The notes beneath the pieces were generated by a model that was given only the letters and a program-made list of their open reading frames with translations, was not told the origin of the DNA and searched no databases. 64,000 nt of DNA from a virus: IMG/VR virus record IMGVR_UViG_3300027759_000045, positions 62,001 through 126,000 of that record; one strand, given 5' to 3'. A program made the position numbers and the translations under genes. Positions 1-9,570 of this stretch are shown one piece after another; within the stretch, counting starts at the first letter, position 1; the number at the start of each line of letters is the position of its first letter.

Positions 1-29
1 ATTAAAGGAAATCTACTAAAGATACTCAC

Positions 30-230
30 ATGAGAGCTCAGGAATTTATCAAAGAAAATGCGTCAGTTGGTGCCACCAGTTCCGGCAGCGTTGCCACAGT
101 GGCCATGCCCATGGGTGGCATGCAGTCAAGAAATCCCGATAGTTTCTTTTCTGGTAAATATACAAATGACCCTTTTCCCAACACACCGAAAAGTATGAGA
201 AAGAAAGCAAGGAAAACAAATGTTAAGTGA
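30..230 (+). CDS. Small conserved-type phage protein, unknown function
   Basis: A 66-residue protein with a central Gly/Met-rich stretch (VAMPMGG) and a basic C-terminus. No domain is recognised. It starts at ATG 30 and its 3' end overlaps the start of the Dps-like gene by 11 nt, so the two are probably co-translated. It opens the virion-like operon at the left edge. The overlap and the plausible composition support a real gene, and the function is unknown. Confidence 0.6.
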   Translation: MRAQEFIKENASVGATSSGSVATVAMPMGGMQSRNPDSFFSGKYTNDPFPNTPKSMRKKARKTNVK

Positions 231-660
231 TTTACTAAAGACCTATTTGGCCAGTACATTTTCGTACTATTTGAAGGCACACTATTTTCATTGGAATGTG
301 GAAGGACCTGACTTTGGTGAATTACATGAATTCTTTTCCAACATCTACGAAGATGCCTATTCAGCTGTGGATCCCATTGCTGAGTACATCCGTACCACAG
401 AAGAATATGCTCCTGGCAGTCTCAGCCGCTTTTTAGAACTAACACAAGTACCAGATCAAACCAAAGTGCCACGTGCTCGTTTGATGCTGGAAGAATTACT
501 CGCAGACACCCAAATAATGATCAACCTTAGCCGCCAAGTTTTCGAAGCCAGTGCTGCCGAAGGTCGTGAAGACATTGCAAACTTTGCCGCAGAACGCCAA
601 AGCCAACACGGCAAGTATCAGTGGCAACTGAAAAGTTACTTGAAGGACGCGAGGGCATAA
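220..660 (+). CDS. Dps-like ferritin-family protein
   Basis: A 146-residue all-alpha protein. The segment AHYFHWNVEGPDFGELHEFF near residues 20-39 followed by an EDAY helix matches the Dps/ferritin-like iron site (H, then D/E). Dps proteins oxidise and store iron and can bind DNA as dodecamers. The length fits the family's usual 145-180 residues. An SD-like AAGGAAA lies before ATG 220. It is co-operonic with virion-like proteins, so it could be packaged or expressed late to limit oxidative damage (inference). Confidence 0.85.
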   Translation: MLSDLLKTYLASTFSYYLKAHYFHWNVEGPDFGELHEFFSNIYEDAYSAVDPIAEYIRTTEEYAPGSLSRFLELTQVPDQTKVPRARLMLEELLADTQIMINLSRQVFEASAAEGREDIANFAAERQSQHGKYQWQLKSYLKDARA

Positions 661-661
661 C

Positions 662-1360
662 ATGGATGAAATTTACACGATAATGCAGAGACTTGCATTG
701 ATTGAAAGCACTATCACACCAGATAATGTTACCAAGGGATTGAACGCACAACAAAAATCTGTGCCGCAGATGCCTGCACTGTTTAAAATGCCTGATCAAG
801 GTCCTGTGTTGGGTGGCGATCCTGATAAGAAAGCCTCCAGTGCTGGTTACATGGTTGGCTCCAATGAAAGTGAAGAACCTGAGCAGGATGCACTGGAAGA
901 AGAAGTGGCCAGTGAAGACAAGCTGGACCGAGTTAAAAAGTCATTTGCCGATTACCTTGACAGCATTTCCGACGAAAAGAAAGACAGTGACTTAAAAGAC
1001 CGGGTCCGAGTAGATCGTGACATCAGCAAGCGGCCTGCGAAAGATGCCAGCATCATTGCCAAACAAGTTGTAGGTGTTGCAGAAGATCCCACAGAAGAAG
1101 ATCCCATTGTACAAATGCCCACAACCCCGGTACAAGAACCTACCTATGCTGAATCAGCGCCGGTTAAAACCGTTGCACTAGAAGACGGTCGTTCATGTGA
1201 AATACACGGAGACGAACGTGCGGGATTTGAAATTCGACACGCGGGCCGTTCATTGAAGAGTCGCTTTAAGAACTTGGACCAAGCACAGATGGCACTGGAA
1301 ATGTACCAGGCTAGACAACGCCGACAAGACGAATCAGCCGACTACGTAGAGGAAGCATAA
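662..1360 (+). CDS. Unknown acidic protein, possibly virion-associated
   Basis: A 232-residue protein. The middle (about residues 55-110) is strongly acidic and low in complexity. The C-terminal 60 residues form a more compact-looking segment (RSCEIHGDERAGFEIRHAGR). No catalytic motif is visible. It starts 1 nt after the Dps-like gene and its stop overlaps the next start (TAATG), which points to one translationally coupled operon with the large 920-residue protein. Function unknown. Confidence 0.6.
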   Translation: MDEIYTIMQRLALIESTITPDNVTKGLNAQQKSVPQMPALFKMPDQGPVLGGDPDKKASSAGYMVGSNESEEPEQDALEEEVASEDKLDRVKKSFADYLDSISDEKKDSDLKDRVRVDRDISKRPAKDASIIAKQVVGVAEDPTEEDPIVQMPTTPVQEPTYAESAPVKTVALEDGRSCEIHGDERAGFEIRHAGRSLKSRFKNLDQAQMALEMYQARQRRQDESADYVEEA

Positions 1361-4122
1361 TGAACCTAAATGACCTATATGAAATGAGAGACTCACGTGA
1401 CGCATACGAACGTGATGTTGATAACAGCCAAGCGGGTATGGGCAAGCAGTCTCGTTCGGACGTCACAGGCGAGGAAGAACCCAGCGGTGTTTTTACTGTT
1501 GTGATCAACGGTAAACCTTGGAAAACTGGCTCGAGCAATGAAATGTTTGCTCTTGCCAGTCGTGTTGCCGACAAGCACTCTGACAAAAAAGTTGCTGTTA
1601 AATGGCCCACAGGTGAATTAAACACAGTTAAATCACGTGATGTAACCGAAGGTTATCATAATTCTAAAACAATAATCACTGAAGCGTTAATTACACAAAA
1701 ATTATGGGAAAATGCTGGCCGTAAGTTGATGGAAGCACAGTTAACTGCTGACCAAATTAATCAAATCTTTCAACAGGTAGAACAAGGTGCCACTGCCGCA
1801 GGCGGTAATCGTACCTTGATTGGTAAAGGCAAAGATGCTGCCGAAGCTGTTAACAAAGCCTGGGAAGATTTAAAGACCAAAGTACAGAACTCAGGACCTA
1901 TCAAAGGTGTTGATGCCATGTATGACCAAGCCGCTGAGAAACTAAAGCAAGCAACAGGCGGTGATCAAGGCGTGATGAAATACGTTCAAAAGTATCGTGA
2001 CTTTGCCAAGGCACATCCTGTGGCACAGAGTTTAATTTACGCAGCCCTGATTGCTGCCGCTGGTATTACGGGTGTGGCACCCGGTGGTGCTGCCGTACTG
2101 GGATTGTTCAAGTTAGTAGACAAGTTGTTGCAAGGTGAGAAGTTCTCCAGTGCCGCTTACTCAGGTGCCAAAACAGGCGCAATGGCTTATGGTGCTGCCA
2201 AGGTTGGCGACTATATTAAAGGGCAAATGGCAGCAAAAGCCGACCCTGGTATGGCATATAAACCCGACGTCAGGACACCCACTGCTGGCCAAGGTGCTGG
2301 TCAATCATATGATGCAGGCGGAACATTTGCTTCAACTGCAGAAAATCCCGGTGTTCGTAGATTGGCCAATTGGGCTGTTAAAAACTTTGACCAAAACACT
2401 TACGATTATGTTCCCAAGGGCATGGACGTTTTTGTTTATGATAAGGCCGGCAACTTGGTACAATCAATAACATCCGATGGTAGCATGCGACGGGCAGGCA
2501 TCTATACAGGAAAACAAATGTTAGATGTTATGAAAAAATCTGCAGGAGTATATGAATCTATCAATTTGTCAGAAAGTCAAATCTTTTTATTGATAGGAAA
2601 GATTGTTGAACGCCAACATAAAATTGATGAAGGTATCATGGATACCATCAAAGGGGCCGCAGGCAAAGCTGTTGACTGGGCCAAGACCAAAGGCACCAAT
2701 TTAACAACTAAAGTCACTGCTGACAAACTATTACAAGCATGGAAGAAGGCAGGTAGTCCAACTGACAGTGAGGCTGTGGCCAAAATAATTCAATCTGCAG
2801 GCATACCGTCTGATTCTATTAAACAAGTCTATGGTACAATGAAGATACCTTTTGCAGGTGAACCTGGCGCCGCTGCCGCACCTGCACCTGCTGCTAACCA
2901 AGCGGCAGGTGGAATACCTGCAGTTCCGGCCAAACCTGCGGCAACAGCACAAACGCCTGCGGCAGCTCCTGCACCGGCAGCTAAACCAGCAACTCCTCAA
3001 GCAACATCTACTACAGCAGGTGCACCGTCTAAGGTTACCTACGGTGGATTGTTGGCACCGAAGAAATCTGCTGCGCCTGTTGCAGACTTTAGTAAAACTG
3101 GTTTCTCAGGTTACCAGACTGCCACAGCAAAGCAACCAGCAAAGCAACCAAGCATGGCAGAAGGCCATACAGAAGTTAAAGATAAAGAAGGTAAAGTTGT
3201 AAGTTGGAAAGACGACTCAGAATGGCACCCAGCTGAAAAAAACAAGCAAGGTCAGCCCAAAGATCCACGTGGCGTAGTCACACACCTGAGTGATGTTGCT
3301 CGTCGTAAAACTGCTGCCCAGCAAGACATGGCAGAAGCCGAAGTAGACAGCGACGGATACTCTGTTGACCACGCTGACTCCGGCGAGTACGATTACGAAG
3401 GTGATCAAGCTAGAGATCAGATGAACACCATTGTACGTGCGGCTCGCAGACTTGACGGCCTGTTGGATGACAACGAGAACATGCCAGAGTGGGTGCAGAT
3501 GAAAGTTACCCTGGCTGCTGACTATCTTGACACAGCAGCTGACTACATTGAATCCAATCAAGAACCCGAACTAGAAGAAGGTTGGAAAGAAAAATTAGGT
3601 GGTGCGGCACTGGCAGGTGCACTGGCACTGGGTGCAGGCGGAGCACAAGCCAGAGTTATGCCCGGAGATGATCCTGGCGTCAACCGCTTAACAGGCAAAC
3701 CAATTGCCACACAACAGGCAACTGATACTGCACCAACTCAATCAACGTCTTCAATTAGCGTTGCAAAATCCCAGGCACAGTATGATGTTGATACTCAGAC
3801 ACTAACATACAAGGGCAAACAATACAAATGGAACTCTGATGCCCAGGCCACCGGACAAGGCGAAGTTGTTACTGCGCCGTCAATGGCTGTTGGATCTAGA
3901 AGCATGGGCTCAACCAAAGTAGAACTAAACCCAAACGGAACCTACACCAAAGTGCCTGCTAATGAATCTCAAGAAAAAGTTGGCAACATGGATGCCGACA
4001 AGTTTGATTCAGCCATGGCACGTCTTAAACAGTTGGCAGGCGCAGGTCCATTAAAGACTGTGTATGATCCTACTAAACGTGTGTACCGAAACATTCCTGT
4101 AGCAGTGCAACCTCAAAAATGA
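1360..4122 (+). CDS. Large Ala/Pro-rich phage protein, probable virion or injected protein
   Basis: A 920-residue modular protein. It has a charged N-terminal region and a hydrophobic segment near residues 225-250 (LIYAALIAAAGITGVAPGGA). A helical module near residues 420-490 includes LLQAWKKAGSPTDSEAVAK. An Ala/Pro/Gln linker spans about 495-590, and a second hydrophobic stretch near 745-765 (LAGALALGAGGAQARV) resembles a signal-like helix. Giant T4-type phages often carry such linker-rich proteins in virion operons. The virion role is inferred from composition and position. It ends ATGA-coupled to a tiny ORF. Confidence 0.6.
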   Translation: MNLNDLYEMRDSRDAYERDVDNSQAGMGKQSRSDVTGEEEPSGVFTVVINGKPWKTGSSNEMFALASRVADKHSDKKVAVKWPTGELNTVKSRDVTEGYHNSKTIITEALITQKLWENAGRKLMEAQLTADQINQIFQQVEQGATAAGGNRTLIGKGKDAAEAVNKAWEDLKTKVQNSGPIKGVDAMYDQAAEKLKQATGGDQGVMKYVQKYRDFAKAHPVAQSLIYAALIAAAGITGVAPGGAAVLGLFKLVDKLLQGEKFSSAAYSGAKTGAMAYGAAKVGDYIKGQMAAKADPGMAYKPDVRTPTAGQGAGQSYDAGGTFASTAENPGVRRLANWAVKNFDQNTYDYVPKGMDVFVYDKAGNLVQSITSDGSMRRAGIYTGKQMLDVMKKSAGVYESINLSESQIFLLIGKIVERQHKIDEGIMDTIKGAAGKAVDWAKTKGTNLTTKVTADKLLQAWKKAGSPTDSEAVAKIIQSAGIPSDSIKQVYGTMKIPFAGEPGAAAAPAPAANQAAGGIPAVPAKPAATAQTPAAAPAPAAKPATPQATSTTAGAPSKVTYGGLLAPKKSAAPVADFSKTGFSGYQTATAKQPAKQPSMAEGHTEVKDKEGKVVSWKDDSEWHPAEKNKQGQPKDPRGVVTHLSDVARRKTAAQQDMAEAEVDSDGYSVDHADSGEYDYEGDQARDQMNTIVRAARRLDGLLDDNENMPEWVQMKVTLAADYLDTAADYIESNQEPELEEGWKEKLGGAALAGALALGAGGAQARVMPGDDPGVNRLTGKPIATQQATDTAPTQSTSSISVAKSQAQYDVDTQTLTYKGKQYKWNSDAQATGQGEVVTAPSMAVGSRSMGSTKVELNPNGTYTKVPANESQEKVGNMDADKFDSAMARLKQLAGAGPLKTVYDPTKRVYRNIPVAVQPQK

Positions 4123-4196
4123 ACACAAACGAATATCCTGTATATCCCGAAGATGACGGATACGATCGTTTCCGCAATCCCTACTCACCAGTATAA
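4119..4196 (+). CDS. Tiny coupled ORF (25 aa)
   Basis: The 25-codon frame encodes MNTNEYPVYPEDDGYDRFRN and a short tail. Its ATG overlaps the preceding stop (ATGA) and its TAA overlaps the next ATG (TAATG), so it exactly bridges two genes. Precise overlap at both ends is hard to explain if it were not translated. It may be a small protein or just a coupling peptide. No homology is recognised. Confidence 0.45.
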   Translation: MNTNEYPVYPEDDGYDRFRNPYSPV

Positions 4197-4828
4197 TGCT
4201 GTTAAGTGACTTCAGAATCAAGAACTTAGACAAACTAGATAATATTCTAGTGGATCTCTGCAGTGAAATTGTTCGAGCCAAACTTGACCACACTGACCTA
4301 GGCATGGTGGCTGCCGCAGTGTTAGATCCCGACGACAATTGTGTAAGTGCTATAAACTATCCTGCAGAGGATGGTTCACGTGTGCATGCCGAACGTGCGG
4401 CCATGGATGCTTACCTGGAACAGTTTGGCAGCATTCCTGAAGGCAGTATCATAATCACAACACTGAGTCCTTGTACAGAAGACATGCCAGATCGTCATGG
4501 CGAAAGTTGTACAGACTTGATCAATCGATCTGGTGTACACAAAGTGTATGCAGGCTATGCAGATCCATCACAGGACGAAGTGCGTAAAAAGTTTCACGTT
4601 AAGACCACAACCAACCCACGCATCCGACAACTGTGTAAAGCGTTTGCTGATACCTTTTTAAAAGATCACTTAGACGAACTATCATTCTTAGGATCGCAGT
4701 GTACCAAAGACTGCTCAGGACATCGTGCTGGATATGAATGGTCAAAGCGCAAAGGTCTAAAGCAGGGCAACTCACCCTGGTCACCAAGTTTTAACAAAGG
4801 TGCCGCACTGGCGGTTGCTGGCAAATAA
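4196..4828 (+). CDS. Zinc-dependent nucleoside/nucleotide deaminase-like protein
   Basis: A 210-residue protein. The deaminase zinc motif is visible: HAERAA (His ligand plus proton-shuttle Glu) near residue 64, then SPCTEDMPDRHGESC with two Cys ligands near 92-104. Such enzymes deaminate cytosine-type or related bases. The substrate cannot be told from sequence. The C-terminal 55 residues carry an extra segment with CTKDCSGHRAGYEWSK and SPSFNKGAALAVAG, which looks like a separate Cys/His-containing tail. Translation is coupled to the upstream tiny ORF. Confidence 0.75.
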   Translation: MLLSDFRIKNLDKLDNILVDLCSEIVRAKLDHTDLGMVAAAVLDPDDNCVSAINYPAEDGSRVHAERAAMDAYLEQFGSIPEGSIIITTLSPCTEDMPDRHGESCTDLINRSGVHKVYAGYADPSQDEVRKKFHVKTTTNPRIRQLCKAFADTFLKDHLDELSFLGSQCTKDCSGHRAGYEWSKRKGLKQGNSPWSPSFNKGAALAVAGK

Positions 4829-4836
4829 TGTTGTAA

Positions 4837-5697
4837 ATGATTTGCACACAGCCCAACAAATTACAGTTGATAATGTACACCGGCGGGCAAGGCGGAGAGT
4901 TTTTAAGTTATCTTTTTAACCAGCATCAAGAGTGTGCTGCCACTGATATACGACAATTACCAAATAACAAATATGCCGCAGTAAGTCTCAAAGAACACGC
5001 CCAGTGGAAAATTGATTCTAACGGCAGTGATCAATTATTATTTGTACCTGTACATCCTAATCTGTCTCCTACGCTGAATGAAATTGTATATGCCAGGCAG
5101 GCAAATTTGTTTATTGCAGATGTTTCTACAAAGTATTACTTTTATTATCAGACTCTTTTTTTACTTAAAACTACATACTTTAAACTTGATATTAATACTC
5201 CTAGTGGAATTAAAACATCACTGTTAGAAAACAATGCCTGGGACAATTTTAAACAAGCAATTAACAGAAATTTTTATTACTGGTACGAAGCAGAAACATT
5301 TTTACTCACTGGTAACGTGCCTAATTTTTTAACTCATTTATCAATGACGCTGGACTCTTGGGAAGAAATCAATGTTGATGCAACTGACAGCAGAAGAACC
5401 AGCGTCTACACAGGATATTTAACATTGGGCAACACCAAGGTGTTTGATGTAGATGAATTGTACTTTGGCAATACAAAACAAGCATACACAGACCTATGTG
5501 CAATTATGGGTATCTCTTCCAACTTTAAATTTTTAGATCTAATACATACCTATCGCTTGGCCAACATTTATATAATACAAAAATATAGCAAAACTAATTT
5601 TGATGATTTTATAAATCTTGATATAGAGTCTCTAAAAAACACAGTGTATCAAACAATAGTTAAATATCACAATGAACCTCTGATCACACTACCTTAG
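4837..5697 (+). CDS. Unknown protein with P-loop-like N-terminus
   Basis: A 286-residue protein. Near residue 13 the motif YTGGQGGEFLSYLF sits after a beta strand, like the PAPS- or nucleotide-binding loop of sulfotransferase-type folds. The rest is rich in aromatic residues and has no other recognised motif. The sulfotransferase-like gene at 22.4 kb has an analogous loop ([10 protein letters not shown]). A distant relation is possible but not shown. It lies 8 nt after the deaminase gene. Confidence 0.55.
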   Translation: MICTQPNKLQLIMYTGGQGGEFLSYLFNQHQECAATDIRQLPNNKYAAVSLKEHAQWKIDSNGSDQLLFVPVHPNLSPTLNEIVYARQANLFIADVSTKYYFYYQTLFLLKTTYFKLDINTPSGIKTSLLENNAWDNFKQAINRNFYYWYEAETFLLTGNVPNFLTHLSMTLDSWEEINVDATDSRRTSVYTGYLTLGNTKVFDVDELYFGNTKQAYTDLCAIMGISSNFKFLDLIHTYRLANIYIIQKYSKTNFDDFINLDIESLKNTVYQTIVKYHNEPLITLP

Positions 5698-5780
5698 GAC
5701 CAGTACTTGTTACTGACTCAAGTGTGAGGCGGCTGCTGCCTTGGACGGCCCGATTCGCTACCGGGAATCCTAAAGTGAGC

Positions 5781-5786
5781 TATAAT
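5781..5786 (+). promoter_or_regulatory. Probable -10 box before the radical SAM gene
   Basis: TATAAT lies 6 nt upstream of ATG 5793. No good -35 box is seen 17 bp upstream. The 95-bp gap also holds a CCCG/CGGG hairpin (around 5750-5765). A transcript from here would be almost leaderless. Confidence 0.4.
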
Positions 5787-5792
5787 ACTACT

Positions 5793-6860
5793 ATGATCAC
5801 AATCAATAATGTTAAAGAGATACACCTAGAACTCACAACACTTTGCAACGCACGATGCCCGTTGTGTGTGAGGAATGCCAATGGATACCCACACAATTTT
5901 GGATATCCTGAAACATCTTTATCGTTGGAACAAGTTAAACAGATATTTTCTGTTGATTTTATTCGTCAATTACGGCTCATTGACTTTTGCGGCAACTTTG
6001 GTGACTTTGTGATGGCACCAGACGCTGTGGAAATTGTCGAGTGGTTCCGCAGTGTTAATCCTTCCACCAGAATCACAATCAATACCAATGGCAGTGCCAG
6101 AGATCGAGAATTCTGGACACGCATTGGTCAGTGCAATGTGGAAGTGATATTTGATTTAGACGGACTTGAAGATACTCATGCCATGTATAGAGTAGATACC
6201 AACTGGCAAAACATCATTCGTAATGCACAGACTGTGATAGCCACAGGCAGCCGTGCTATATGGAAGATGATCAAATTTCAGCACAACCTGCATCAGATCG
6301 AAGCATGTCGTGAACTGGCTCTAGACCTGGGGTTTTATAGATTTGATCTCACTGATCACGGCAGAGACTACGGACCTGCGTTTGATCGACAAGGAAATCT
6401 AACTCGTATGTTGGGTATCGTTGACGACCGTAACCAACCTCGCACCATTGATCAAATTGTACAATGGCAACACCATACAACTCCACGGCTGCCACCAGAT
6501 GAAAAAGAAACACTGGATTGTTACAGCAACCGCAGTGAAACTATTTTTATTGCTGCCAATGGAGAAGTGTATCCTTGCTGTTATCTTGGTGCATTCCCCC
6601 GAACATTTAAAGACGGACCTTGGTACGATCTGGTGCATACACAACTAAAAACCATTGTGGACCATATCAACAACAATGCACTTGAAATAGGGATTGAAGC
6701 CGCAACAGAATGGTTTAATCAAATTGAAGAACGTTGGAAAATAGAAAAATACAAGGATGGCAGATTAATATTGTGTGATTCTCATTGTGGTAGAAAGTAT
6801 CAACACTGGGAAAGACAAGTACTAAACGACAAGAAAGTAGCAAATGGAACAATGGGTTAA
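5793..6860 (+). CDS. Radical SAM protein with SPASM-like C-terminus
   Basis: A 355-residue protein. The N-terminal CNARCPLC (C-x3-C-x2-C, residues about 19-26) is the radical SAM [4Fe-4S] motif. Cysteines in the C-terminal third (YPCCYLG, CDSHCG) fit a SPASM-type auxiliary cluster region. SPASM enzymes commonly modify peptides or act as oxidases. The substrate is unknown here. ATG 5793 is chosen over a GTG 23 codons upstream because it follows the -10 box and begins at the conserved strand before the Cys motif. It overlaps the following hydroxylase gene by 17 nt. Confidence 0.8.
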   Translation: MITINNVKEIHLELTTLCNARCPLCVRNANGYPHNFGYPETSLSLEQVKQIFSVDFIRQLRLIDFCGNFGDFVMAPDAVEIVEWFRSVNPSTRITINTNGSARDREFWTRIGQCNVEVIFDLDGLEDTHAMYRVDTNWQNIIRNAQTVIATGSRAIWKMIKFQHNLHQIEACRELALDLGFYRFDLTDHGRDYGPAFDRQGNLTRMLGIVDDRNQPRTIDQIVQWQHHTTPRLPPDEKETLDCYSNRSETIFIAANGEVYPCCYLGAFPRTFKDGPWYDLVHTQLKTIVDHINNNALEIGIEAATEWFNQIEERWKIEKYKDGRLILCDSHCGRKYQHWERQVLNDKKVANGTMG

Positions 6861-7566
6861 CGAGTTTTTAGATCAACACAACGACAAAAACACATTTGAG
6901 TTGTTGCCGCTGCCCGACGGAGATGTGCATTTTCAAGCTGATTGGATTTTAAAACACAGCCAGGCACCGTGGTTAGAAATTCTTGGCATTGATGCTCCGT
7001 ATGCGGAAATGTGTCGCGAAGCACAGTCATTGCGAGACATGTTTGTATTCCATCGCGGCGAAGAAGCAGGTATGAAGGGCTGGCGCAGTTTGGCTGTACA
7101 TGGCATAAGTGCTACGATGACTAATGTTCCGCAGACATATGGACTAGATCCAGACCAAGTAAAATACGACTGGACAGAAATACAAGATCAGTGCCCTGTC
7201 ACAGTGAAGTTTTTTAAAGAAGTATTTCCGTACAATCAGTATCAACGACTACGATACATGCTGGTAGAACCCGGGGGATACATTGCGCCGCATAGCGACA
7301 ATGTAAACAACACACCCGGGGCCGCTGTAAATATTTCTCTAAACAATCCTGAGGGTTGCAGACTGACCAACATACACGGCACTGTGCCTTTTAGAAACAA
7401 CGGCAGTATATTTTTGTTCAACAACCACTATCGTCATGCAGTACATAACAACAGCAACACTGATCGATTCCATATGATTGTACACGGCGCCTGGCGCAAT
7501 CCAGAGTGGAATCACCTGGTTGTAAACAGCTACAAAGAGGCATTAAAAAATGGTCGAAACATTTAA
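6844..7566 (+). CDS. Aspartyl/asparaginyl beta-hydroxylase-like 2OG-Fe(II) oxygenase
   Basis: A 240-residue protein. PHSDN (H-x-D) near residue 152 and HAVHNNSNTDRFHMIVHG near 198-215 give the second His and the 2-oxoglutarate-binding Arg typical of the Asp/Asn hydroxylase family. Those enzymes hydroxylate protein side chains. It is sandwiched with overlaps between a radical SAM/SPASM gene and another oxygenase, so the three may act on one target (inference). Confidence 0.8.
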   Translation: MEQWVNEFLDQHNDKNTFELLPLPDGDVHFQADWILKHSQAPWLEILGIDAPYAEMCREAQSLRDMFVFHRGEEAGMKGWRSLAVHGISATMTNVPQTYGLDPDQVKYDWTEIQDQCPVTVKFFKEVFPYNQYQRLRYMLVEPGGYIAPHSDNVNNTPGAAVNISLNNPEGCRLTNIHGTVPFRNNGSIFLFNNHYRHAVHNNSNTDRFHMIVHGAWRNPEWNHLVVNSYKEALKNGRNI

Positions 7567-8215
7567 AAACGCACTGACTGACGACGACATTGCGTGGTTT
7601 AAATCTGACCTGGCTGCACTGATTGATGTTGATCCAGTAGATCGTCCCTACAGTGTTGAAGATTCACTGCGTATCTATGGACAAGAAATTACAAACATTG
7701 ATCGCAGACACATATTGCAGCCAGGCGACGAAGCTTTTCGAAGAATGGGTGATATTTTATATCGATACGTTCCACGCGGCACATTCTTTTACATGGCCTA
7801 TCAGCGACAATACCTACCGCATCAACTGCATGTTGACGGTGTATACCCTACTACAGATCTAAATTATGCCAAAAGTGCAATCATTCCTCTAGATGAAAAT
7901 ATCAATGGAGTGTTTAAAACTGTAGTATGGAATCGAGCATTCTTGACCAATGATGACTTACAACAATACTTCAGAAAATTTATTGCTGACAACAGTGAAT
8001 TTCCTGTGATAAGCACTGTGAGTGAGACTCAGGAAGTTGATCATTGCTGGGCAGGAACTCCATCCATTGTGGACACCTGGCTGTTGGACGGTGTGTACAA
8101 TTACCAGCTGGGGTCAATTGGCATGTTCGATCGCACACACGTACATTGCAGTTCCAACTGGGTACAGCATCGTTTGGTTGATCACAAAGATATTATACTA
8201 CTGCACATTGGGTAA
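7550..8215 (+). CDS. 2OG-Fe(II) oxygenase-like protein
   Basis: A 221-residue protein. LPHQLHVDG (H-x-D) near residue 92 and THVHCSSNWVQHRL near 196-209 resemble the metal His and the Arg of the double-stranded beta-helix oxygenase fold. The family assignment is weaker than for the upstream gene because spacing and the 2OG Arg are less clear. It overlaps the upstream gene by 17 nt and its 3' end overlaps the convergent reverse-strand gene by 18 nt. Confidence 0.6.
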   Translation: MVETFKNALTDDDIAWFKSDLAALIDVDPVDRPYSVEDSLRIYGQEITNIDRRHILQPGDEAFRRMGDILYRYVPRGTFFYMAYQRQYLPHQLHVDGVYPTTDLNYAKSAIIPLDENINGVFKTVVWNRAFLTNDDLQQYFRKFIADNSEFPVISTVSETQEVDHCWAGTPSIVDTWLLDGVYNYQLGSIGMFDRTHVHCSSNWVQHRLVDHKDIILLHIG

Positions 8216-9568
8216 CATGTGTTTAAGAGAACCTTGGTTCTCTAACAGAATAGACTGTACAGTATTGGCAGCAAGTTCGTTGATAAAGTTCTGAGTCTTG
8301 TTCAACGCCCAGGCCCGAGTTTTAAAAAACATCAAATAGTCCATGACAAATGCATTGCTGGTCCACAAATAAGATCCCAATGCAGATTGATTGGTAATCT
8401 TTAGTATTTTTTCAGTGGCATCAGCATCCATAAGGTCAAGGTGTACAAATGTGTGTGTCATACCACAGTACTTGATCCATCTTTGGTGAAAATCAGCTCT
8501 TGTTAATCCGGCATTGTTCAAGAACCAATCTATGTTGCTGGCGATTGACTGATGACTGTGATACATAGGCCCATAGTCTGGATGTGCTGATTGAAATTTG
8601 TGCCAGACACTTTCAAACACATCAAAATCACCGTTCCACTCTGCCAGCAGATACTGCTGCCACTCTATTGCTGCCTGGCTGATATCAAATAGATACACAC
8701 TAGTGTTGGCAACAAAATTATCATTGCCAGTTATGCAGGCAGGTTTAAGGCCGCCACATACACCAACAAAACAATCAAGCGGCTGCTGTTTCATCTCTTG
8801 CGGATCAATCAACGTTTCAGTATTCAACACATAATAACCACTGTCTAAGTTTTTGGTAATTTGCCGCATGGCAAATCCAAACCACCAAAGTGCTTCATCT
8901 TTGGGCTCGTGATTTTTATCAGCAATGAGTTTTACAATATCGTCGTGGCCATGATCAGGATAGCAATAGTTTTTCTTCTGTCTGATTTCATTGGGAATAT
9001 TAGTTATACGATGCCCGGCACGAATAAACTCAGCAATGACATTGATGCCAGTGTATTGATAGTCGCTGGCGTATTCTACTAGCTCTTCTGAATCAGGTGC
9101 CACCCACCCAGGCGTATAGTCATCGTGTGCATTGTTTGTATCACGATGTGTTTTGCGTGTGACAAACGTGACAGGTCCCGACTGTTCTTCAAATGCAGGT
9201 TGCCCAATGGCTGTCCATGCCCGTAAATCAAGTGCAAACCATTGCGGGTGTAAATGATAGTAGCCGCCGCGGTCTAATATGTGACAGGCCATTGGCGAGT
9301 TTTCTGCTTGGGCATGTTCGATTGTGTCAATTACTAATGTTTGATTTTGTAAGAAGTTTCCAGCGGCAACCACGCCGGCCCACTCGTACCCTTGCTCAGC
9401 AAGTTTTTTTAATTCTTCGGTGAGTGTTTTTGTTTGATACAGATTAAACTGATATCGGCCGCACAATTTAAACTCAGTCAAGTCAATCAAGTTTTGTGCA
9501 ATATCAGCACATTCAGGTTTTAAATTGTCGTACAGTACTACTGCAATGTTTGGAAAGTCTTTGTTCAT
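8198..9568 (-). CDS. Unknown 456-aa protein
   Basis: Starts at ATG 9568 on the reverse strand. The N-terminal half (AVVLYDNLKPECADIAQNL, then VVAAGNFL) has an alpha/beta look similar to nucleotide-sugar or glycosyltransferase-type folds. The second half contains VGVCGGLKPACITG and a Trp-rich segment. No catalytic motif can be named. It lies 2 nt downstream of another reverse-strand gene, forming a two-gene operon opposite to the flanking genes. Confidence 0.6.
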   Translation of the reverse strand: MNKDFPNIAVVLYDNLKPECADIAQNLIDLTEFKLCGRYQFNLYQTKTLTEELKKLAEQGYEWAGVVAAGNFLQNQTLVIDTIEHAQAENSPMACHILDRGGYYHLHPQWFALDLRAWTAIGQPAFEEQSGPVTFVTRKTHRDTNNAHDDYTPGWVAPDSEELVEYASDYQYTGINVIAEFIRAGHRITNIPNEIRQKKNYCYPDHGHDDIVKLIADKNHEPKDEALWWFGFAMRQITKNLDSGYYVLNTETLIDPQEMKQQPLDCFVGVCGGLKPACITGNDNFVANTSVYLFDISQAAIEWQQYLLAEWNGDFDVFESVWHKFQSAHPDYGPMYHSHQSIASNIDWFLNNAGLTRADFHQRWIKYCGMTHTFVHLDLMDADATEKILKITNQSALGSYLWTSNAFVMDYLMFFKTRAWALNKTQNFINELAANTVQSILLENQGSLKHMLPNVQ

Positions 9569-9570
9569 GA

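Noticed and set aside
2577-3561. Reverse-strand and alternative frames in the Ala/Pro-rich gene
   Set aside because: Low-complexity GC-biased codons create long open frames. The composition of these translations is not protein-like.
5724-5792. N-terminal extension of the radical SAM gene from GTG 5724
   Set aside because: The extension is unlike the protein, has no ribosome site, and would run through the -10 box at 5781-5786.
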